From positions 1-21,076 of the IMG/VR virus record IMGVR_UViG_3300017781_000180: a stretch of 21,076 nt of DNA; one strand, written 5' to 3'. Shown piece by piece: positions 16,948 through 21,076 of this stretch. Below the pieces are notes generated by a model. That model was given only the letters and a program-made list of their open reading frames with translations. It had not been told where the DNA came from and made no database searches. The DNA comes from a virus. Position 1 is the stretch's first letter, and each line of letters opens with the position of its first letter. Position numbers and translations under genes: made by a program.

Positions 16948-18207
16948 ATGTTTTGGTTAGTAGAATCTGAAGATCAAATAAAAAGGTTTTTTCAAAGTAG
17001 TTATAAGGAAGCATTTGTAGAAATAATTCCATATAATGACACCATACACCCTACCCAAAATCAAGTATGTGCTATTTATATTCGTCCGTTAGTATCAACT
17101 AAAGGATTTATATTGCCCATTTCCCATAGTGAGACTATTAATGTTAATATTGACAATATAAAACATATATTATCAAATTATGATGCGTTGTATGTGCGTG
17201 ATAAGAAGGAATTTTTACATTATTTTCCTTTAAAAACTCTTTATGACATTACATTACATTCTCATACGTATATACGACAAACAACACAAACCCATTCCTA
17301 CTTCTACAATAAAATGGGGGATAAAAAAGATATAAACCGCATTATTCCGATAGTAAAACATTATGAATATTGTGAAAATCTATTTAATGAATTAAAAGAA
17401 AAAATAAATGAGCCAATCAACAACTTTTACAACAACAAAGCCACAGTGGTATTCAACGCCTTGGAGCAAAGTGGATTACGAATTGATAGAGAAAAATTCG
17501 AATCGTACTTTCACGATGTCAATGGAGATTACGTCTACACCCAATTCAACTTCAAAACACTTACAGGAAGACCAAGCAACAAATTTAGGGGAGTAAATTA
17601 TGCCGCACTTAATAAAGAAAACGGATCAAGAGAGTGTTTTATCCCTCGTAATAGTACTCTTGTTGAGCTTGACATTAGCGCTTATCACCCTACTTTGTTG
17701 GCTAAGTTGGTGGGTTATGATTTTGGTGATAAAGACATTCATATGGCCTTTGCGGAAATGTATGGAGTTGATTATCAAAAAGCAAAAGAATTAACATTTA
17801 AGCAGCTATACGGAGGAGTTTTTGATCAATATAAAGATCTGGAATTTTTTAAGAAAGTTCAAGTATATACTGATGATTTGTGGGCTCGTTTTCAAAGTGA
17901 AGGCTACATTGAATGTCCTATTTCAAAACACATATACAAACGAGATGAATTAGATAATATGAAACCTCAAAAACTATTAAATTATGTACTCCAAAACTTG
18001 GAGACATCAATGAACATTTGTATATTATGGGAAATATTTAAGATCTTAAAGAGTGCAAATACTAAGTTAGTACTTTACACTTATGATTCATTCTTATTTG
18101 ATTTTGATAAAAATGAAAAAGATCTTTTAAATAAAATAAGTGAAGTTTTTAAAAATAAAAAATTGCAAACAAAGATAAATTATGGAAATACATACGACTT
18201 TAAATAA
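16948..18207 (+). CDS. Compact family-A DNA polymerase-like protein
   Basis: A 419-aa protein with the palm-domain motifs of DNA polymerase I in order: TGRPSN (206-211) leading to NYAALNKENGSRECFIP; motif A LDISAYHPTLLAKL with catalytic Asp D242, then the DIHMAFAEMYGV segment; motif B AKELTFKQLYGG with K280, F284, Y288 and G289 in the places of the O-helix residues; and motif C YTYDSFLFDF with D380. Both metal-binding Asp residues are kept, but the canonical HDE is YDS and the O-helix Arg appears to be Tyr. The usual enzyme is over 550 aa even without the 5' nuclease, so thumb or fingers are shortened. The first ~170 residues may be a worn 3'-5' exonuclease-like domain without clear DxE residues. 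It precedes gp32, UvsX and a 5' nuclease, fitting a replication role. Confidence 0.75.
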   Translation: MFWLVESEDQIKRFFQSSYKEAFVEIIPYNDTIHPTQNQVCAIYIRPLVSTKGFILPISHSETINVNIDNIKHILSNYDALYVRDKKEFLHYFPLKTLYDITLHSHTYIRQTTQTHSYFYNKMGDKKDINRIIPIVKHYEYCENLFNELKEKINEPINNFYNNKATVVFNALEQSGLRIDREKFESYFHDVNGDYVYTQFNFKTLTGRPSNKFRGVNYAALNKENGSRECFIPRNSTLVELDISAYHPTLLAKLVGYDFGDKDIHMAFAEMYGVDYQKAKELTFKQLYGGVFDQYKDLEFFKKVQVYTDDLWARFQSEGYIECPISKHIYKRDELDNMKPQKLLNYVLQNLETSMNICILWEIFKILKSANTKLVLYTYDSFLFDFDKNEKDLLNKISEVFKNKKLQTKINYGNTYDFK

Positions 18208-18217
18208 ACCTGATTAT

Positions 18218-18673
18218 ATGTATAAGGTAGACGACTTTCAAGAGTTGAATAACTTAAATATAACAGATTTGAATAATAAATTATTTTGTACATTTACAAC
18301 TTTAGAAGGTTTAGATGATCTTTTAAATACAATAACATCTCAGTATGCTATTATGTATAATAAGATCTTTGTTCTCCACATTAAGAGTAATGATGAGTAT
18401 GTCTGTACTTACAATATAGAACATGGTAATAATATGGCTCCTATTAGTAAAGAAGGTTTACCTCCTAATACTATAATGGTTCATAGAAAAAAAGACACTA
18501 ATACTCTATATACTATAAATGCTTTAAATGAGCTAATTAAAAAATTAAACGGAGGAGTTGTCGATACTCGTTTCCCTATAGATTGGCATCATTATAAAAA
18601 TACAGTTTTACTAACTCAACATGATGAGTTAAAACAACTAAAAACAAAAATTCACAGAATTATTGAACTATAG
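18218..18673 (+). CDS. Unknown protein in the replication module
   Basis: A protein of 151 aa from the ATG at 18218, or 163 aa from the ATG at 18182, which would overlap the polymerase gene by 26 nt. I prefer 18218 because it lies 10 nt after the polymerase stop and is preceded by TAAATAAACC, the A-rich leader style of other genes here. No known domain is recognised. It is a mixed alpha/beta protein with LFCTFTTLEGLDDLLNTIT and a C-terminal block, PIDWHHYKNTVLLTQHDEL then KQLKTKIHRIIEL, that looks conserved and helical. Close coupling to the polymerase suggests a replication accessory, but nothing shows which one. A sigma70-like promoter begins 2 nt after its stop. Confidence 0.6.
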   Translation: MYKVDDFQELNNLNITDLNNKLFCTFTTLEGLDDLLNTITSQYAIMYNKIFVLHIKSNDEYVCTYNIEHGNNMAPISKEGLPPNTIMVHRKKDTNTLYTINALNELIKKLNGGVVDTRFPIDWHHYKNTVLLTQHDELKQLKTKIHRIIEL

Positions 18674-18674
18674 G

Positions 18675-18703
18675 TTGGAATTTACAAAAAAGGTTCTTAT
18701 ATT
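18675..18703 (+). promoter_or_regulatory. Sigma70-like promoter before gp32
   Basis: TTGGAA (18675-18680), 17 bp, TATATT (18698-18703). TTCTTATATT is identical to the polymerase promoter, with the same -35 to -10 spacing. It leaves a leader of about 30 nt before the gp32-like ATG, ending in an A/T-only run (ATTAAATTTAAAATTAAAAA). Confidence 0.6.
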
Positions 18704-18741
18704 AACACAGTTATTAAATTTAAAATTAAAAAGTTATAAAC

Positions 18742-19581
18742 ATGGATTTAAACGCAATCAAAAAACGCCTGAATGATATGCAAACACAGGCAAGTAATTC
18801 TGGAGGAGGTCAAAAACAACTTTTCTGGAAACCATCAGTAGGTAAGCAAGTAGTTAGAGTTGCTCCTAACAAGTACAACAAAGATTTTCCTTTTACAGAA
18901 ATGAAATTCTATTATGGAATTGGTAGTAAACGAGTAATGGCTTCTCCTTCAAATTGGGGTGAGAAAGATCCAATTATGGAATTTGCTAAACAACTTCGTG
19001 GAACAAATGACAAAGAAAATTGGAGACTAGCTAAAAAGTTAGACCCAAAAACTCGTATATTTGCTCCTGTAGTAGTTCGTGGTCAAGAGGATGAAGGTGT
19101 AAAACTATGGCAGTTTGGTAAAGAAGTTTATCAAGAATTTTTAAATATGGCTGCTGATGAAGAAATTGGAGATTATACTGATGTTGTTGGTGGTAGAGAT
19201 ATTAAATTATCTACAGTAGGACCAGAAACTACAGGTACTCCATATAATAAAACATCAATTGGACCATCATTAAAAACATCACCACTTCATGCAGATGCAG
19301 CAGTTGTTGAAAAGTTAATGACTGACCAAGCAGATCCAATGAAAGTATTCAAACCACTTTCTTATGATGAGATGAAAGAAGCTCTTCAAGAATGGCTATC
19401 ACCTGAAGGAGAAGAAGAAGAAGGATCAATTACTTCAGAACCTGCAGTTGCATTTGATAGTGATGAAAAGAAATCTAATTATTCACTAGATACAACGGCT
19501 TCAACAGTTAAAAAGAGTAAATCACAACAATTCGATGATTTGTTTAATGATAACTCAAAAACTGATGATTTACCGTTTTAA
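18742..19581 (+). CDS. 32: Single-stranded DNA-binding protein, T4 gp32-like, lacking the zinc site
   Basis: A 279-aa protein (T4 gp32 is 301 aa). The family opening is present: a basic N-terminal helix for cooperativity (MDLNAIKKRLNDMQTQ), then QLFWKPSVGKQVVRVAPNK and FPFTEMKFYYG of the OB-fold core, WGEKDPIMEFAKQL (71-85), and RIFAPVVVRGQEDEGVKLWQ. The region that carries the zinc ligands in T4-type proteins has none: the whole protein has no Cys, and Tyr stands at the usual His place. The C-terminus is acidic (EGEEEEG, then SQQFDDLFNDNSKTDDLPF), ending DDLPF, like the tip of bacterial SSB proteins. It would coat ssDNA and work with the polymerase-like protein and UvsX, whose gene starts 10 nt after it. 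Confidence 0.88.
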   Translation: MDLNAIKKRLNDMQTQASNSGGGQKQLFWKPSVGKQVVRVAPNKYNKDFPFTEMKFYYGIGSKRVMASPSNWGEKDPIMEFAKQLRGTNDKENWRLAKKLDPKTRIFAPVVVRGQEDEGVKLWQFGKEVYQEFLNMAADEEIGDYTDVVGGRDIKLSTVGPETTGTPYNKTSIGPSLKTSPLHADAAVVEKLMTDQADPMKVFKPLSYDEMKEALQEWLSPEGEEEEGSITSEPAVAFDSDEKKSNYSLDTTASTVKKSKSQQFDDLFNDNSKTDDLPF

Positions 19582-19591
19582 TTAAAATTAC

Positions 19592-20668
19592 ATGGCAAGA
19601 AAGAAAAAATCACTATCGGAGGCAGTCTCCTCAGAAATTAAAGCAAATTTTAATTTAGATGGATTTAAATCTAAAAAAGGTTTAACATCAAAAGCTAAAT
19701 TTAAAGAACAAGAATGGATTCCTCTTTCTGATGCTTATCAAGAAATTACTTCGGTTCCTGGAATTCCAATGGGGCATATTGTTTTACTTAGAGGTCATTC
19801 AGACACAGGTAAAACAACTGCTCTATTAGAAGCAGCTGTATCAGCCCAAAAACGTAAAGTACTTCCTGTATTCATTATTACAGAAATGAAATGGAATTGG
19901 GAGCATGCTATACAAATGGGTCTAGAAGTAAATGAAGTTGTTGATAAAGAAACAGGAGAAGTTTTAGATTATACTGGTAATTTTATCTATGTAGATAGAG
20001 AATCAATTAATTCTATTGAAGACGTATCAGCCTTTATCTTAGATTTAATTGATGAGCAAAAAGCAGGTAATTTACCTTATGATCTATTATTCTTATGGGA
20101 TTCAATTGGATCAGTACCTTGTGAAATGTCTCTTAAATCAAACAAGAACAATAATGAATGGAATGCTGGTGCTATGTCTACCCAATTTGGTAATAACGTA
20201 AATCAGCGTATTGTATTGTCACGTAAGGAAAGTAGCCCATATACTAATACACTTGTGTGTATTAATAAAGTATGGACATTAAAAGCGGAATCTCCCATGG
20301 GACAACCAAAATTAATGAATAAAGGTGGTTACGCTATGTGGTTTGATTCAACATTTGTAGTAACATTTGGTAATGTTATGTCAGCTGGAACATCTAAAAT
20401 TAAAGCAATTAAAGATGGTAAGCAGGTAGAATTTGCTAAAAGAGTAAATTTACAAGTTGATAAAAATCACATTAATGGTGTTACCACTAGAGGTAAAATT
20501 GTTATGACCCCTCATGGTTTTATACTTGACAATGATAAATCATTGAAAGCATATAAAGAAGAAATGAAAGATGAGTGGAAGAAAATCTTAGGTGGTGGGG
20601 ATTTTATCATTGCTGAAGAAGATCAGGCATATACTGATATCACAACTCATACAGACGAGCCACAATAA
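19592..20668 (+). CDS. uvsX: UvsX, RecA-like recombinase
   Basis: A 358-aa RecA-family ATPase (T4 UvsX is 391 aa). Walker A is GHSDTGKT (68-75) after the strand GHIVLLR. VFIITEMKWNWEHA (93-106) holds a candidate catalytic Glu, and LLFLWDSIGSVPCEMSL is the Walker B strand with its Asp. The DNA-binding loop region (GAMSTQFGNNVNQRIVLSRK) and the later KNHINGVTTRGKIVMTPHG follow the UvsX pattern. The N-terminus is basic (MARKKKSLSE). It would form filaments on gp32-coated ssDNA and carry out strand exchange for recombination-dependent replication. The gene lies 10 nt after gp32 with no promoter visible between, so both are probably on one transcript. Confidence 0.9.
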   Translation: MARKKKSLSEAVSSEIKANFNLDGFKSKKGLTSKAKFKEQEWIPLSDAYQEITSVPGIPMGHIVLLRGHSDTGKTTALLEAAVSAQKRKVLPVFIITEMKWNWEHAIQMGLEVNEVVDKETGEVLDYTGNFIYVDRESINSIEDVSAFILDLIDEQKAGNLPYDLLFLWDSIGSVPCEMSLKSNKNNNEWNAGAMSTQFGNNVNQRIVLSRKESSPYTNTLVCINKVWTLKAESPMGQPKLMNKGGYAMWFDSTFVVTFGNVMSAGTSKIKAIKDGKQVEFAKRVNLQVDKNHINGVTTRGKIVMTPHGFILDNDKSLKAYKEEMKDEWKKILGGGDFIIAEEDQAYTDITTHTDEPQ

Positions 20669-20671
20669 ATT

Positions 20672-20699
20672 TTGATACCCGGAGTATCTTTCGTATATT
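20672..20699 (+). promoter_or_regulatory. Sigma70-like promoter before the 5' nuclease gene
   Basis: TTGATA (20672-20677), 16 bp, TATATT (20694-20699), 22 nt before the ATG. TTTCGTATATT differs by one base from TTTCTTATATT at the polymerase promoter. An inverted repeat (20675-20707) overlies it. Confidence 0.5.
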
Positions 20700-20707
20700 C
20701 CGGGTAT
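20675..20707 (+). repeat. 33-nt inverted repeat over the promoter of the 5' nuclease gene
   Basis: ATACCCGGAGTAT (20675-20687) pairs with ATATTCCGGGTAT (20695-20707) through 13 bp with one G-U, around a 7-nt loop CTTTCGT. The outer nine pairs are perfect and include the GC-rich core CCCGGA. There is no T run on either side that would make it a terminator. It may be an operator in DNA or a stem-loop in the leader RNA. Confidence 0.8.
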
Positions 20708-20721
20708 AAAAAATAAATCAT

Positions 20722-21076
20722 ATGAAACAAAAAGAACTACTTGAGCTCCTCAATAACCTTGATGAGCACGGAAAAGAGACTGTAGAAGGAGAAAGAATAC
20801 TAATGATAGATGGATTAAATCTATTTTTTAGAAACTTTGCAATGATGAATATGGTAAACCCCGATGGAGTTCATATTGGGGGTTTAGGTGGTTTTTTTCG
20901 TTCATTAGGTGCTGAAATTCGAAGAGTTGATCCTACCCAAGTTTATGTAATATTTGATGGAGCAGGATCAGCAAATGCTAGAAAAAATTTATTACCTGAA
21001 TACAAATCAGGTAGAGATTTACAACGTATTACAAATTGGGATGCATTTGATAATAAAGATGATGAGGATGATGCTA
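20722..21076 (+). CDS. rnh: T4 RNase H-like 5'-3' exonuclease / flap nuclease, 3' truncated
   Basis: An ATG at 20722 opens a frame that runs without a stop to the end of the window (118 codons seen). The N-terminal nuclease motifs of the FEN/T4 RNase H family are present: MIDGLNLFFRNF (28-39) with metal-binding D30, and VIFDGAGSANARKNLLPEYK (76-95) with D79 followed by SGR. These enzymes remove RNA primers and 5' flaps behind the replication fork. T4 RNase H is 305 aa, so over half the protein lies beyond the window. The first ~25 residues form an acidic helix not typical of T4 RNase H. The start has the leader AAAAAATAAATCAT and a sigma70-like promoter with an inverted repeat upstream. Confidence 0.85.
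   Translation, partial: MKQKELLELLNNLDEHGKETVEGERILMIDGLNLFFRNFAMMNMVNPDGVHIGGLGGFFRSLGAEIRRVDPTQVYVIFDGAGSANARKNLLPEYKSGRDLQRITNWDAFDNKDDEDDA

Noticed and set aside
17408-17794. Two short plus-strand frames inside the polymerase gene
   Set aside because: The overlapping main frame carries polymerase motifs A and B, so these are shadows.
20675-20707. Inverted repeat as an intrinsic terminator for uvsX
   Set aside because: No T run follows it on the plus strand, and no A run precedes it to serve the minus strand.
1-21076. tRNA genes, CRISPR arrays, insertion sequences or integrase
   Set aside because: Looked for on both strands by eye; no cloverleaf, spaced direct repeats, terminal inverted repeats or recombinase motifs were seen.

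Overview
The window looks like part of the genome of a T4-like contractile-tailed (myo-)phage. Every supported gene is on the + strand, packed with short gaps or 1-25 nt overlaps. The DNA is strongly AT-rich. There is no convincing Shine-Dalgarno sequence before the starts; instead the leaders are A-rich, often with an AAATAAA-like stretch. This leader style, the SSB-like DDLPF tail on the gp32 homologue, and the general protein style point to a Bacteroidota host, probably aquatic. The host is an inference.

Layout. (1) 1-1449: two glycosyltransferase genes, the C-terminal end of a group-1 (GT4-type) enzyme and a complete relative of the TibC/Aah autotransporter heptosyltransferases. (2) 1476-3736: a 657-aa Ser/Thr/Gly-rich probable tail-fibre or appendage protein and a small coiled-coil protein. 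(3) 3789-6637: tail sheath and tail tube, closed by a UUCG-loop intrinsic terminator (6663-6689). (4) 6739-16898: tail assembly chaperone made in two frames across a T7 run, tape measure, a small unknown protein, a large baseplate/tube-cap-like protein, a gp53/LysM-like wedge protein, a 1017-aa hub-like protein ending in a DUF5675-like domain, and a 219-aa unknown. (5) 16948-21076: replication and recombination module, namely a compact family-A DNA polymerase-like protein, an unknown protein, gp32-like ssDNA-binding protein, UvsX recombinase, and the start of an RNase H/FEN 5' nuclease that runs off the window.

Regulation. Four exact copies and one variant of ATATTTATAA lie 16-28 nt upstream of late structural genes, with no shared -35 element. 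This is what a phage-specific late promoter would look like. The replication genes carry a different signal: three sigma70-like promoters with TATATT at -10 and a TTG/GTGG-type -35 at 16-17 bp, before the polymerase, gp32 and the nuclease. The third is overlain by a 33-nt inverted repeat.

How the genes work together. Sheath, tube, tape measure, chaperone, baseplate and hub build the contractile tail. The hub's C-terminal domain may open the cell wall. The two glycosyltransferases may decorate a virion protein, with the adjacent fibre the obvious candidate. Polymerase, gp32, UvsX and the 5' nuclease would serve phage DNA replication and recombination. No tRNA, CRISPR array, insertion sequence or integrase was seen, and no gene-free stretch exceeds about 105 bases.
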